Made by a program: the position numbers and the translations under genes
In this document: positions 1 to 8,484 of the stretch, one piece after another
Layout: every line of letters begins with the position of its first letter
Position numbering within the stretch: position 1 is the stretch's first letter
The notes under the pieces: generated by a model
The model's database searches: none
What the model was told of the DNA's origin: nothing
The model's input: only the letters and a program-made list of their open reading frames with translations
Source: Amycolatopsis mediterranei
GTDB taxonomy: Bacteria > Actinomycetota > Actinomycetes > Mycobacteriales > Pseudonocardiaceae
Assembly: GCF_026017845.1 (NCBI RefSeq)
Contig: NZ_CP100416.1
Span: 448,972 to 512,971, forward strand
Reading direction: 5' to 3'
Length of the DNA: 64,000 nucleotides

Positions 1-4
1 ACCT

Positions 5-694
5 GTGACCAGGGTTCTCATCGTCGAGGACGAGGAGTCGTTCGCCGACCCCCTCGCCTTCCTGCTGCGCAAGGAAGGGTTCACCGCGGCCGTGGCCGGC
101 ACCGGCCAGGCCGCGCTGGAGGAGTTCGACCGCAACGGCGCCGACATCGTGCTGCTCGACCTCATGCTGCCCGGGATGAGCGGCACCGACGTCTGCAAGC
201 AGCTGCGCCAGCGCTCCGCCGTGCCGGTCATCATGGTGACCGCGCGCGACAGCGAGATCGACAAGGTCGTGGGCCTCGAGCTGGGCGCGGACGACTACGT
301 CACCAAGCCGTACTCGGCCCGCGAGCTGATCGCCCGGGTCCGCGCGGTGCTGCGCCGCGGCGGCGAGCCCGGCTCCGAGGGCGAGCTGGCTCCGCTGGTG
401 CTGTCGGCGGGCCCGGTCCGGATGGACGTCGAGCGGCACGTGGTGACCGTCGACGGCGCCGACGTGTCGCTCCCGCTCAAGGAGTTCGACCTGCTCGAGT
501 ACCTGCTCCGCAACGTCGGTCGCGTGCTGACGCGCGGGCAGCTGATCGACCGGGTGTGGGGCGCGGACTACGTCGGCGACACGAAGACGCTCGACGTCCA
601 CGTGAAGCGGCTGCGGTCGAAGATCGAACCCGACCCGGGCTCGCCGCGGCACCTCGTCACGGTTCGCGGCCTGGGCTACAAGTTCGAGACGTAA
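5..694 (+). CDS. regX3: Response regulator RegX3 (OmpR/PhoB family)
   Basis: Cytoplasmic transcription factor of the SenX3-RegX3 phosphate-starvation two-component system. The receiver domain covers about residues 1-118, with acidic residues D9 and E10, phospho-acceptor D52 in the VLLDLMLPG motif, T79 and K101. A winged-helix DNA-binding domain follows at about 130-227. The protein is near-identical in pattern to mycobacterial RegX3, including the ELGADDYVTKPYSARELIAR stretch. It starts at GTG 5. The partner kinase senX3 would lie just left of the window and cannot be seen. The ppx gene downstream fits a polyphosphate/phosphate context. Family assignment is very secure. Confidence 0.95.
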   Translation: MTRVLIVEDEESFADPLAFLLRKEGFTAAVAGTGQAALEEFDRNGADIVLLDLMLPGMSGTDVCKQLRQRSAVPVIMVTARDSEIDKVVGLELGADDYVTKPYSARELIARVRAVLRRGGEPGSEGELAPLVLSAGPVRMDVERHVVTVDGADVSLPLKEFDLLEYLLRNVGRVLTRGQLIDRVWGADYVGDTKTLDVHVKRLRSKIEPDPGSPRHLVTVRGLGYKFET

Positions 695-703
695 GCCCGA
701 TCA

Positions 704-760
704 GGTGCGGTATCGCCCGATATCGGCGGCCTCGCAGGCGCGCCGGGGCGGTACCGCACC
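704..760 (+). terminator. Large hairpin after regX3
   Basis: Arms 704-718 and 746-760 are complementary over 15 positions (one would be a G-U wobble in RNA), with a 27-nt loop. It starts 9 nt after the regX3 stop and ends 57 nt before ppx. There is no T tract, so it is either a GC-only terminator or a processing site. Confidence 0.5.
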
Positions 761-817
761 GAGTGTTGTTGGTTACATGTTCGAGACCTGACGCTGGGCC
801 CGGTACCCTGGACCCCC

Positions 818-1801
818 GTGCGCCTAGGGGTACTCGACGTCGGTTCCAACACCGTCCACCTGCTCGTGGTCGACGCCCATCGGGGCGCCCACCCGACGCC
901 GATGCATTCCGAGAAGTCCGTGCTGCGGCTGGCCGAGCGGATCACCCGGGGCGGTGAGCTCAGCCGGGCCGGTGCCGACGAGCTCTGCACCGCGGTCCAG
1001 TCCGCGAAGGACGCCGCCACCCGGCTCGGCTGCGAAGAGGTCATGGCGTTCGCCACCTCCGCGGTCCGCGAGGCGAAGAACTCGGTGAAGGTGCTCGCCC
1101 GGGTCGCCGAGGAAACCGGCGTCGACCTGCAGGTCCTTTCGGGTACCGACGAAGCGAGGCTCACGTTCCTCGCCGTCCGCCGCTGGTACGGCTGGTCGGC
1201 CGGGCAGCTGCTGGTGCTCGACATCGGCGGCGGCTCCCTCGAGATCGCCATGGGCCGCGACGAGGAGCCGGTGCTGGCCGAATCGCTGCCACTGGGCGCC
1301 GGGCGCACCACGCGCACCCGCTTCCGCCACGACCCGCCGACGCGCTCGGAACTCGTCGCGACGTCCGCGTGGCTGGACGACCAGCTCACCGAACTCGCGC
1401 ACAAGGTCACCAAATGGGGTGAACCCGATCGGGTCGTGGCGACGTCGAAGACGTTCCGCTCCCTCGCCAGGCTGACCGGCGCCGCCCCCTCGGCGGCGGG
1501 CCCGCGCGTCCGACGTACGCTCACGGACACCGCATTGCGCCAGCTCCTGGCCTTCATCTCGCGGATGCCCTCGGCCGATCTCGCGCACCTCGAGGGCGTC
1601 AGCTCGAGCCGATCGCACCAGCTGGTGGCGGGTGCGCTCGTCGCGCAGGCGACGATGCGGGCGCTCGGTGTGCCGGAACTCGAGATCTGCCCGTGGGCTC
1701 TGCGAGAGGGTGTCATCCTGCGGCGGCTGGACCATTCGAACAGCGCGGATGAGACTGGAGCCGCCCTCGTGGGGCGCTTCGGCGCACAGGAGGACCGGTG
1801 A
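818..1801 (+). CDS. ppx: Ppx/GppA-family exopolyphosphatase
   Basis: Predicted cytoplasmic exopolyphosphatase or pppGpp phosphohydrolase of the ASKHA (actin-like ATPase) fold. The N-terminal phosphate-binding motif DVGSNTVHLLV and the second motif DIGGGSLE (about residues 135-142) are intact. Its 327 aa match the short actinobacterial Ppx1 type (Rv0496), which lacks the long C-terminal extension of E. coli Ppx. A TACCCT hexamer 8 nt before GTG 818 suggests a leaderless mRNA. The stop codon overlaps the start of a 55-codon ORF (GTGA), so downstream translation may be coupled. Whether polyphosphate or pppGpp is the main substrate cannot be told from sequence. Confidence 0.9.
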   Translation: MRLGVLDVGSNTVHLLVVDAHRGAHPTPMHSEKSVLRLAERITRGGELSRAGADELCTAVQSAKDAATRLGCEEVMAFATSAVREAKNSVKVLARVAEETGVDLQVLSGTDEARLTFLAVRRWYGWSAGQLLVLDIGGGSLEIAMGRDEEPVLAESLPLGAGRTTRTRFRHDPPTRSELVATSAWLDDQLTELAHKVTKWGEPDRVVATSKTFRSLARLTGAAPSAAGPRVRRTLTDTALRQLLAFISRMPSADLAHLEGVSSSRSHQLVAGALVAQATMRALGVPELEICPWALREGVILRRLDHSNSADETGAALVGRFGAQEDR

Positions 1802-1965
1802 AAGCACGCGGCTGGACTTCCCGGACGGATAACAGGCACGGTGGAGAGGTGACGGACATGCAGAGGTCGGTGTACAGCGCGCGCGGCGCCGCCGGTGGGC
1901 CGTCGGGTACCACTCCGCGAGGTGCTGGAAGCAACTCGGTGCGCGCAGGGGATCACCAGGTATGA
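1798..1965 (+). CDS. Possible 55-aa coupled small protein between ppx and the Rv0497-like gene
   Basis: An ORF of 55 codons begins at GTG 1798, overlapping the ppx stop (GTGA). It has an AGGAGG Shine-Dalgarno about 4-5 nt upstream and ends with a TGA that overlaps the ATG of the next gene (ATGA at 1962-1965). The peptide is basic and Gly/Ser/Arg-rich (begins MKARGWTSRTDN) with no recognised domain or membrane segment. Double coupling plus a strong ribosome site argues that it is translated, either as a small protein or as a coupling leader for the next gene. Conservation is unknown. Confidence 0.45.
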   Translation: MKARGWTSRTDNRHGGEVTDMQRSVYSARGAAGGPSGTTPRGAGSNSVRAGDHQV

Positions 1966-3644
1966 CGGACCAGACCGGAGGCGACCAGCCGCAGAAGACC
2001 GTGGCTGAGCTGCTCGCCCAGCACGGTGCCCAGGTCGACGGCGGACGCCGTCGCCGTCGGCGCGCCGTCGATGACGACGACGAACCCGCCACCCCGGAAG
2101 CCCCGCCCGGCGCCACCGGCTCCCACCGGCGGCCCGGCGTGAGCGACACCGGCCCGCAGGCGATCATCGACCGGGTGGCCTCGGAGGGCTCGCCGCCCCC
2201 GCCGGCGCCCCCCGCGCGGCCCGCCGGACGACGTCGCGCCGAGCCGCCGTCCCCGCCGCCGCCCGCGCCCCGCGCGGTGCCGCAGGACTCCCAGCCGCTG
2301 CCCCGGCCGGTGCCGCCGCCCCCGGCGCGGCCCGCCCCCGGCGGTGCCGAGTCCGGCCAGTACGCCCGCCCGGTGCCGCCGCAGGAATCCGGGCAGTACG
2401 CCCGGCCGCCGCAGGAATCGGGCCAGTTCGCGCGCCCGGCCGCGCCGGAGCCCGCGCCGCCGCGGCCGCCGGAATCGGCCCAGCTGCCGGTGCCGCCGCG
2501 CGCCGCGCCGCGCCGCCAGCCCCCGCCGCAGCCGTCCCAGCAGATGCCGGTGCCGCCGCCTTCGCAGCAGCTGCCGGTTCCGCCGCCGTCGGCCGAGGAG
2601 ACCCGTGCCGTTCCGCCGGTCCGGCGCCGCCCCGGCCCGCCGCAGCCGTCCCAGCAGATGCCGGTGCCGCCGCCGCAGCCCTCGCAGCAGCTGCCGACCC
2701 CGCCGCCCGGCGGCCCGCTGTCGGCCCGGCTCGACGGCCTCAACGGCACCCCGGACGCCGACATCGACGTCCCGCCGGGCCCGATGGCCAGTGGAACGTT
2801 CGCGCCGCCGCCCGCCGCGCCCGGCCGCCCGCGCCGCGCCCCGACGCGCCGCCCCGAGCCGAAGCGCGAGGACCACACCGAGCAGTTCTCGGCGGTCCCC
2901 GACGACGAGCCGCCCGCCCCGCCCGCGCCGAAGAAGGGCAAGAAGCCCGAGCCGCCGGAGCCGACCTCGCCCGCTGGCCTGGCGAACTGGCGCAAGCGGC
3001 GGCAGAAGGAGCAGATGGAGGACACCGAGATCGGCGTCATGCCGGTGGTGCCCACCGACGCCCCGGACGACGGCTATCCCGAGGACGACTTCGAGCCCGA
3101 CGGCTTCGCCCCGCAAGGCAGCGGCTTCCAGGCCGCCTACGACGAGGGGCCGCCGACCGGCGCGTACCCGCCGCCGATGCCGTTCGCGCCCGGCGACCGG
3201 GCCTCGCGGGCGCCGGTCCCGGACGACCTCGAGCCCTACGAGCGCGAGTTCGCCGACGACTACCCGGCGGACGGCCCGGACTTCGAGCAGGACGACTACG
3301 CCTACGAGCAGGGCGAAGGCTACGAAGACGACGAGTACGACGACGCGCCCGAACCGGTCGCGGAGCCGGAACCCGCGGCTTCGCCCGGCAAGCAGTGGCT
3401 GGCCCTGGCCGGCCAGCTCGCGATGGGCGTCGTCGGCGGCGCCGCCGTCTGGCTCGGCTTCAACTGGCTGTGGGTGAACCTCCCGGCTGCCGCGCTGATC
3501 GCCGCGCTGCTGGTGGTCGTCGCGCTGGTCTGGATCGTGCGGAAGATCCGCCGCGCCGAAGACCTGCAGACCACCGTGCTGGCGGTGCTGGTGGGCCTGG
3601 TGGTGACGGTCTCGCCCGCGGCGCTGCTGCTCGTCGGCCGCTGA
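1962..3644 (+). CDS. Proline-rich membrane protein, Rv0497 family
   Basis: 560 aa. About the first 470 residues are low complexity: very Pro/Ala/Arg-rich with short internal repeats (three SGQ[YF]ARP units and alternating SQQMPVPPP / SQQLPVPPP units), then an acidic Asp/Glu/Tyr-rich stretch. Three hydrophobic segments fill about residues 475-560 and anchor it in the membrane with the long N-terminus presumably cytoplasmic. Position between ppx and the sugar isomerase matches mycobacterial Rv0497. Function is unknown; the architecture resembles actinobacterial envelope or divisome scaffold proteins, but that is inference. ATG 1962 overlaps the stop of the preceding small ORF. Confidence 0.8.
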   Translation: MTDQTGGDQPQKTVAELLAQHGAQVDGGRRRRRRAVDDDDEPATPEAPPGATGSHRRPGVSDTGPQAIIDRVASEGSPPPPAPPARPAGRRRAEPPSPPPPAPRAVPQDSQPLPRPVPPPPARPAPGGAESGQYARPVPPQESGQYARPPQESGQFARPAAPEPAPPRPPESAQLPVPPRAAPRRQPPPQPSQQMPVPPPSQQLPVPPPSAEETRAVPPVRRRPGPPQPSQQMPVPPPQPSQQLPTPPPGGPLSARLDGLNGTPDADIDVPPGPMASGTFAPPPAAPGRPRRAPTRRPEPKREDHTEQFSAVPDDEPPAPPAPKKGKKPEPPEPTSPAGLANWRKRRQKEQMEDTEIGVMPVVPTDAPDDGYPEDDFEPDGFAPQGSGFQAAYDEGPPTGAYPPPMPFAPGDRASRAPVPDDLEPYEREFADDYPADGPDFEQDDYAYEQGEGYEDDEYDDAPEPVAEPEPAASPGKQWLALAGQLAMGVVGGAAVWLGFNWLWVNLPAAALIAALLVVVALVWIVRKIRRAEDLQTTVLAVLVGLVVTVSPAALLLVGR

Positions 3645-3729
3645 CGCCTGACACGGGCGCGGTGATCCGCGTCCCGTTAGCGCCCCGGCGGCTCCGCGCA
3701 CCCACCGCCGGCGAGGCAGGATGGCGCGC

Positions 3730-4533
3730 GTGACAGACGAGCAGCCGGTCCCCGTCGGACTCAGCACGGCGTCCGTGTGGCCCCTCAAGGCCGGCACGGC
3801 CTTCGAGCTGGCCGCCGAGCTCGGCTACGACGGCGTCGAGGTGATGGTCTGGGCCGACCCGGTCAGCCAGGACGTCACGGCGCTGCGGCGCTGGTCGCGG
3901 CGCACCGGTGTGCCCGTGCTGTCGGTGCACTCGCCATCACTGCTGATCACCCAGCGGATCTGGTCTCCGGACCCGGTCGTGCGGCTGCGGATGTCGGTCG
4001 ACGCCGCTCAAGAACTCGGCGCGCGCACGGTGGTGGTGCATCCGCCGTTCCGCTGGCAGCGCCGGTACGGGGATGCGTTCGGCGATCTGGTCGCCGAACT
4101 GGAGGACTCGAGCGGCGTCGAAATCGCCGTGGAAAACATGTTCAAGGTCCGGCCGCCGGGTGGTTCGAAGAATTCGCGCGTGTCCGCGTTCCGGCCGTCG
4201 ATCGATCCGACGGACGTCGGGTTCCGGCACTACACGCTCGACCTGTCCCACACAGCGGCAGCCGAGATGGACGCGCTGGCGCTGGCCCAGCGGATGGGTG
4301 ACGGCCTCTCACACGTCCACTTGGCCGACGGCACCGGCCTCCCGAAGGACGAACACCTGGTACCCGGGCGCGGCGGCCAGCCCTGCGCCGAACTGCTCGA
4401 GAAGCTGGTCAGCAACGGTTTCGCCGGGCAGATCGTGCTGGAGATCAACACCCGGCACGCCGTCGCACCGGCCCAGCGCGTCCGCGACCTGGCCGAGGCG
4501 TTGTTGTTCGCGCGGTTCCACCTCGGTCAATAA
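3730..4533 (+). CDS. Sugar phosphate isomerase/epimerase family protein (Rv0498-like)
   Basis: TIM-barrel protein of the xylose-isomerase-like/AP endonuclease 2 superfamily, about 267 aa. Typical features are PVGLSTASVWPLKAG at the N-terminus, VVHPPFRWQ in the middle with a conserved His, the ENMF strand, and HVHLADGTGLPKDEHLVPG near the end, supplying metal-ligand His/Asp/Glu. The substrate is unknown. GTG 3730 is chosen because a CAGGAT hexamer lies 7 nt upstream (leaderless style). ATG 3721 gives three more residues and is equally possible. Confidence 0.85.
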   Translation: MTDEQPVPVGLSTASVWPLKAGTAFELAAELGYDGVEVMVWADPVSQDVTALRRWSRRTGVPVLSVHSPSLLITQRIWSPDPVVRLRMSVDAAQELGARTVVVHPPFRWQRRYGDAFGDLVAELEDSSGVEIAVENMFKVRPPGGSKNSRVSAFRPSIDPTDVGFRHYTLDLSHTAAAEMDALALAQRMGDGLSHVHLADGTGLPKDEHLVPGRGGQPCAELLEKLVSNGFAGQIVLEINTRHAVAPAQRVRDLAEALLFARFHLGQ

Positions 4534-4594
4534 CCGCGCCGGCATATCCACGCCCGAGTGCATTTCCGCCGGTCGAACCCGTAAAGTTCGGACC

Positions 4595-4660
4595 GTGAAC
4601 CCGTCGCTCTCATTGCTCGTCACCTCCCCCGATTCCCGAAATGGCGCGGACCCTTCGTGA
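4595..4660 (+). CDS. Possible leaderless 21-aa leader peptide before the thioesterase gene
   Basis: A TAAAGT hexamer (4582-4587) lies 7 nt before GTG 4595, the arrangement expected for a leaderless transcript. The ORF encodes 21 residues (begins MNPSLSLLVTS) and its TGA overlaps the GTG start of the thioesterase gene (GTGA, 4657-4660). This is consistent with a short translated leader coupled to the downstream gene. No regulatory amino-acid run is present, so attenuation by a specific amino acid is not evident. Confidence 0.35.
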   Translation: MNPSLSLLVTSPDSRNGADPS

Positions 4661-5484
4661 GCGGAATGGACGGCACCGCCGTGTCCTTCGACACGGCGAG
4701 TGCGGCGCGGTCGCTGGGGGACGGCACCTTCACCGCGGTGCTGCGTGCGGAATGGGCCATCGGTTCCCATCCGCACGGGGGTTTCCTGATTGCTTTGCTG
4801 GCCCGGGCGGCGATCGCCGCCCTGCACGAGCGCGGTGAGCCGCACGCGGAGCCGCTGGTCGTCAGCGCGGAATTCCTGCACGCGCCCGCGCTCGGCCCGG
4901 TGCTGCTGCGCACGGACGTCCGCAAGGTCGGCCGCCGGGCGACGGTGGTCGAGGTCCGGCTGGAGCAGCGCGGCCGCAGCTGCGTCGAGGCCAGGGTGAC
5001 GACGGGCCGGCTCCCGATGCGCCGCCCGGAGTGGACCGACGTGCCGTCGATGCCGGCCGAGCCGCCGCCCGGGGCGCTGGCGATGGCGGAGAGCACCGAG
5101 GGGCCGTTCAACCTGGCCAAGGGGTGCGAGGTCCGGCTGGACCCGGCGACCGCGGGCTACCTGACGGGCCGCACCGACGAGCCACCCCGGATGCGGCTGT
5201 GGGTCCGGCCGCGGCACAGCCTGGTCGACCCGTACTTTTCGCTGCTGGCCTCCGACGTGAACCCGCCGGTGGTGATGAACCTCGGCCGCATCGGCTGGGC
5301 ACCGACGGTCCAGCTGACGGCGCTGCTGCGCACCCGCCCGGCGCCGGGCTGGCTGCGCGTGGTGGTGGAGTCGAGATCGGTGCACGAGTCCTGGTTCGAC
5401 TCGGACGCGACGGTGGTGGACGCACAGGGCCGGCTGGTGTGCCAGGCCCGGCAGCTGGGCCTGGCCCCGGCACCGGGCGGCTGA
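4657..5484 (+). CDS. Acyl-CoA thioesterase-like double hot-dog protein
   Basis: 275 aa. Two hot-dog-like halves: the N-terminal half contains GSHPHGGFLIALLARAA, typical of the TesB/acyl-CoA thioesterase-like N-terminal domain, and the C-terminal half has LWVRPRHSLVDPYFSLLASD. It probably hydrolyses acyl-CoA in the cytoplasm; chain-length preference is unknown. It sits at the Rv0499 position, between the sugar isomerase and proC. The start is GTG 4657, overlapped by the stop of a short leader ORF; ATG 4666 is a possible internal start. Confidence 0.8.
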   Translation: MSGMDGTAVSFDTASAARSLGDGTFTAVLRAEWAIGSHPHGGFLIALLARAAIAALHERGEPHAEPLVVSAEFLHAPALGPVLLRTDVRKVGRRATVVEVRLEQRGRSCVEARVTTGRLPMRRPEWTDVPSMPAEPPPGALAMAESTEGPFNLAKGCEVRLDPATAGYLTGRTDEPPRMRLWVRPRHSLVDPYFSLLASDVNPPVVMNLGRIGWAPTVQLTALLRTRPAPGWLRVVVESRSVHESWFDSDATVVDAQGRLVCQARQLGLAPAPGG

Positions 5485-5677
5485 GGCCTGGTTGCGGCGG
5501 TCCTGGCGGCCGCGGTGGCTTCGCGGCCGACCGCCAACCCGCCGAGTGGCTCTGCCGCGCGAGTGAGGCGCGGTGCGAGCCCCGTCCCAGCGGCCAGGCG
5601 CGCCGCCGCGAGTCTGCCCTCCCGGCACCCTCGCCCCGGCACCACGCGCCCCCGGCGGGTTTGGCACGCTTGGCTTC

Positions 5678-6490
5678 ATGACGGTCATCGCGGTGCTGGG
5701 TGCGGGCAAGATCGGTGAGGCGTTGCTCTCGGGGCTGCTGCACGGCGGCCACGAAGCCGGCGACCTCCTCTTCACCGAGCGGTACCCGGCCCGCGTCGAA
5801 GAGCTGACCAGCCGCTATGGCATCCAGGGCGTCGAGGTCGAGGACGCCGCCAAACGGGCCGATGTCCTCGTCGTCGCCGTCAAGCCGCAGGACATCGAGC
5901 CCGTTCTCGATGAACTCGCGCCGCTGCTCGGGCCGTCGTCGCTGGTGGTCTCGCTCTGCGCCGGGCTGCCCACCTCGCTCTACGAACGGCGGCTCGCCGA
6001 GGGCGTTCCCGTCGTGCGGGTCATGCCGAACACGCCGATGCTCGTCAACGAGGCCATGAGCGCCATCTCCGCCGGCCGGTACGCCACCGCCGAGCACCTC
6101 GCCGTGGTGCGGGACCTGCTCTCGCACGTCGGGCAGGTCGTCGAGGTGCCGGAAGGCCAGCAGGACGCCGTCACCGCGCTGTCCGGGTCCGGGCCCGCCT
6201 ACTTCTTCTACCTGGTCGAGGCCATGATCGACGCCGGGATCCTGCTGGGGCTGCCGCGGGCGCTCGCCGGGCAGCTGATCATCCAGTCGGCCGTCGGCGC
6301 GGCGAAGATGCTCGCCGAATCCGACGAGCACCCGGTGCTGCTGCGCGAGGCCGTGACCTCGCCGGCGGGCACGACCATCAACGCCATCCGCGAGCTCGAG
6401 AAGCACGGCGTCCGGGCCGCGCTGCTGGCCGCCATCGAGGCCGCCAAGGACCGCTCCGTGGAGCTCGGTAAGGCGCACGACGAGGACTGA
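5678..6490 (+). CDS. proC: Pyrroline-5-carboxylate reductase
   Basis: Last step of proline synthesis: NAD(P)H-dependent reduction of 1-pyrroline-5-carboxylate to proline in the cytosol. 270 aa. It has an N-terminal Rossmann motif (VLGAGKIGEAL), VMPNTPMLVNEAMSAI, the substrate-binding TALSGSGPAYFF segment and the C-terminal signature TSPAGTTINAIRELEKHGVR. ATG 5678 begins exactly at the Rossmann strand and is preceded 7 nt upstream by a CACGCT hexamer. An in-frame extension to 5573 is Pro/Arg-rich and non-conserved, so it is rejected. Same position as Rv0500. Confidence 0.95.
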   Translation: MTVIAVLGAGKIGEALLSGLLHGGHEAGDLLFTERYPARVEELTSRYGIQGVEVEDAAKRADVLVVAVKPQDIEPVLDELAPLLGPSSLVVSLCAGLPTSLYERRLAEGVPVVRVMPNTPMLVNEAMSAISAGRYATAEHLAVVRDLLSHVGQVVEVPEGQQDAVTALSGSGPAYFFYLVEAMIDAGILLGLPRALAGQLIIQSAVGAAKMLAESDEHPVLLREAVTSPAGTTINAIRELEKHGVRAALLAAIEAAKDRSVELGKAHDED

Positions 6491-6683
6491 TTTCGCCGGA
6501 AAGGGCGATCGCCCGGCTCTTGCACGCGCGGGTGCTTGTGCGTTAGCGCTGGTAGGAGCCCATCTCGGTGACAGGCGTCGCATTAGTCCCACCAGTCCCG
6601 CTACTCTCGATAGAGCACGTGCGTGTCGATACCACAGGTGGGGAAGCCTCGTGGCGCGACACGTGTCGAAGGACGCGGTAAAC

Positions 6684-6899
6684 ATGTCTCCGAACAAAAA
6701 GGAGGATTTGCCCGCTGTCGGGCAGGTCCAGTTTCTGACGGTTGCCGAAGTGGCCACGCTGATGCGGGTCTCCAAGATGACCGTCTACCGTCTCGTGCAC
6801 TCGGGTGAGCTGCCCGCCGTCAGGGTCGGGAAGTCCTTCCGGGTGCCGGAGAAAGCAGTGCACGAGTACCTCCAAGGTGCCTACTACGACGTGGGTTGA
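6684..6899 (+). CDS. Excisionase/MerR-type helix-turn-helix protein (Rv0500A-like)
   Basis: Small DNA-binding protein of 71 aa consisting almost only of a winged HTH of the excisionase family: QFLTVAEVATLMRVSKMTVY followed by RLVHSGELPAVRVGKSFRVP. It matches the gene between proC and the bS22 gene in mycobacteria. It is related in fold to BldC, which is encoded separately at 41.1 kb. ATG 6684 has GAAGGA 10 nt upstream; GTG 6651, with GGGGAAG upstream, would add 11 residues. Targets are unknown; despite the family name there is no sign of a mobile element. Confidence 0.85.
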   Translation: MSPNKKEDLPAVGQVQFLTVAEVATLMRVSKMTVYRLVHSGELPAVRVGKSFRVPEKAVHEYLQGAYYDVG

Positions 6900-7065
6900 A
6901 CCGGCTGCCGGGCACGCCGTGGCCAGCGGCGCGCAGCGCTACGACGTGCCCGCCGACCGGCCCGCCACGGGTGACGGGTAACCTGGAAAACCGCTCGTGC
7001 CTGTGCGCTCCACCCGTTGGACGCTGCGCCGGGCAGCGTGACCGACGTCGACCTAAGGAGCGCCC

Positions 7066-7167
7066 ATGGGCTCTGTGATCAAGAAGCGCCGCAAGCGCAT
7101 GTCGAAGAAGAAGCACCGCAAGCTGCTTCGCCGCACGCGAGTGCAGCGTCGCAAGGCCGGCAAGTAA
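7066..7167 (+). CDS. Small ribosomal subunit protein bS22 (33 aa)
   Basis: A 33-residue, extremely basic peptide ([20 protein letters not shown] followed by an Arg/Lys-rich tail ending RKAGK). It belongs to the AURKAIP1/COX24-like family, identified as bS22 in mycobacterial 70S structures, and would bind 16S rRNA in the small subunit. A near-perfect AAGGAG (7055-7060) lies 5 nt before ATG 7066, and a strong terminator follows 20 nt after the stop, so it is the last gene of this transcript. It matches Rv0500B in position. Confidence 0.93.
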   Translation: MGSVIKKRRKRMSKKKHRKLLRRTRVQRRKAGK

Positions 7168-7186
7168 GACCCAGCCGTGCGTAGCC

Positions 7187-7215
7187 GTGGCCCGTCCAGT
7201 CTCTGGACGGGCCAC
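7187..7215 (+). terminator. Strong terminator after the bS22 gene
   Basis: Perfect 13-bp stem (7187-7199 with 7203-7215) and a 3-nt TCT loop, 20 nt past the bS22 stop. No T tract follows, as is common in high-GC actinobacteria. Confidence 0.8.
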
Positions 7216-7425
7216 GTCCATGTGGTGGGCAGGTCCGCCCGTTCGAGTGAGGCGTTCGTCGCTTTCCGGGGAAACCGGCGTTAATAGCACGTGAGACACC
7301 CCTGAGCTACCACTGAAGAGCGGTAACATCTCAAGGGCGTCCGCGCGATGCTTCCAGTGAGTGCAGGTTCGCGCGCCTCGGGTGACCGTCCACCCCGCCA
7401 CACGCCCTACGCCGCAGGGAGTCGC

Positions 7426-8469
7426 ATGCCGTCGAACATCGTGCTCGTCACCGGGGTCGCCGGGGAATTGGGCGGGAAACTGCTCGCCCGGCTGGGCAAC
7501 AACTCCGACTTCGAACGGGTCATCGGTGTCGACACGGTGCCGCCCGACAAGACGGTCCTGCAGCGCATGGGCCACGCGGAGTTCGTCCGCGCGGATATCA
7601 GGAACCCGTTGATTGCCAAGGTGATCAGCACGGCCAAAGTGGACACGGTGGTGCACGCGTCCTGCACCGCGCACCCGGCCGGCCCGGGCCGCCGCACGGC
7701 GATCAAGGAAGTCAACGTCATCGGCACCATGCGGCTGCTCGCCGCCTGCCAGCGCTCCCCGCTGGTCCGGAAGCTGGTGGTCAAGTCGACGGCGGCGGTT
7801 TACGGCGCCGGCGCCCGCTCGCAGGCGGTGTTCACCGAGGACTCCGAGCTCATCCCCACCTCGACCAGCGGGTACGCGAAGGACGCCGTCGAGATGGAGG
7901 GGTACGTGCGCGGCCTGGTGCGCCGCCGCCCGGACATCACCACGACGCTGTTCCGCTTCGCCAACATCATCGGCCCGGAGACCGACACCGTCCTCGCGCG
8001 CTACTTCGCCCTGCCGGTGGTGCCGACGGTCTTCGGCTACGACGCGCGCATCCAGCTGCTGCACTCCACCGACGCGCTGTCCGTGCTGGAACGGGCGACC
8101 TTGACCGACAAACCCGGCGTGTTCAACGTCGGGGCGGAGGGGGTACTCACCCTCTCGCAGGCGATCCGGCGAGCCGGCCGGGTCGAGCTGCCGATGCCGC
8201 GGAGCGTGGTGCCCTCGGTCGGCAAGGTCCTGCGCGGCGCCCGCGTCGTGGACTTCTCCGCCGACCAGGTCCGGCTGCTGAACTTCGGCCGGGTCGTCGA
8301 CATCGCCAAGCTGAAGCAGGAGTTCGGGTACACCCCGCGGTGGACCACGCGTGAGGCGTTCGACGACTACATCGTCGGACGCGGGCTCCGCCCGGTGCTC
8401 GACGGCGGCAAGCTGGCCGGACTGGCCGGCAAGGTTCTGGTGGCCGCCGCGACCGGACAGAGCCGATGA
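7426..8469 (+). CDS. NAD-dependent epimerase/dehydratase (GalE2-like)
   Basis: Extended short-chain dehydrogenase of 347 aa. The Rossmann motif VTGVAGELGGKLL sits directly after ATG 7426, which has AGGGAG upstream. At the usual catalytic position the sequence reads STSGYAKDAVEMEGYV, so the canonical Tyr-x3-Lys spacing is not obvious. A nucleotide-sugar or related polyol substrate is possible but unproven. It occupies the place of mycobacterial galE2 (Rv0501), upstream of an acyltransferase, which suggests an envelope-lipid role. In-frame codons back to 7348 lack conserved sequence. The 258-bp gap upstream holds the bS22 terminator and probably a promoter. Confidence 0.82.
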   Translation: MPSNIVLVTGVAGELGGKLLARLGNNSDFERVIGVDTVPPDKTVLQRMGHAEFVRADIRNPLIAKVISTAKVDTVVHASCTAHPAGPGRRTAIKEVNVIGTMRLLAACQRSPLVRKLVVKSTAAVYGAGARSQAVFTEDSELIPTSTSGYAKDAVEMEGYVRGLVRRRPDITTTLFRFANIIGPETDTVLARYFALPVVPTVFGYDARIQLLHSTDALSVLERATLTDKPGVFNVGAEGVLTLSQAIRRAGRVELPMPRSVVPSVGKVLRGARVVDFSADQVRLLNFGRVVDIAKLKQEFGYTPRWTTREAFDDYIVGRGLRPVLDGGKLAGLAGKVLVAAATGQSR

Positions 8470-8484
8470 GAGCTTTTCCTGGGG

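Noticed and set aside
2340..2720. Tandem DNA repeat in the Pro-rich gene
   Set aside because: Repetition is at the protein level (SGQxARP, SQQxPVPPP) with variable codons; not a clean DNA tandem repeat.
824..3797. Long minus-strand frames over ppx and the Pro-rich gene
   Set aside because: They mirror the repetitive Pro/Ala codons of the plus-strand gene and show only Gly/Arg-rich sequence.
6651..6899. Mobile element signalled by an excisionase-family gene
   Set aside because: The gene is at its conserved chromosomal position and no integrase, attachment site or phage gene is near.
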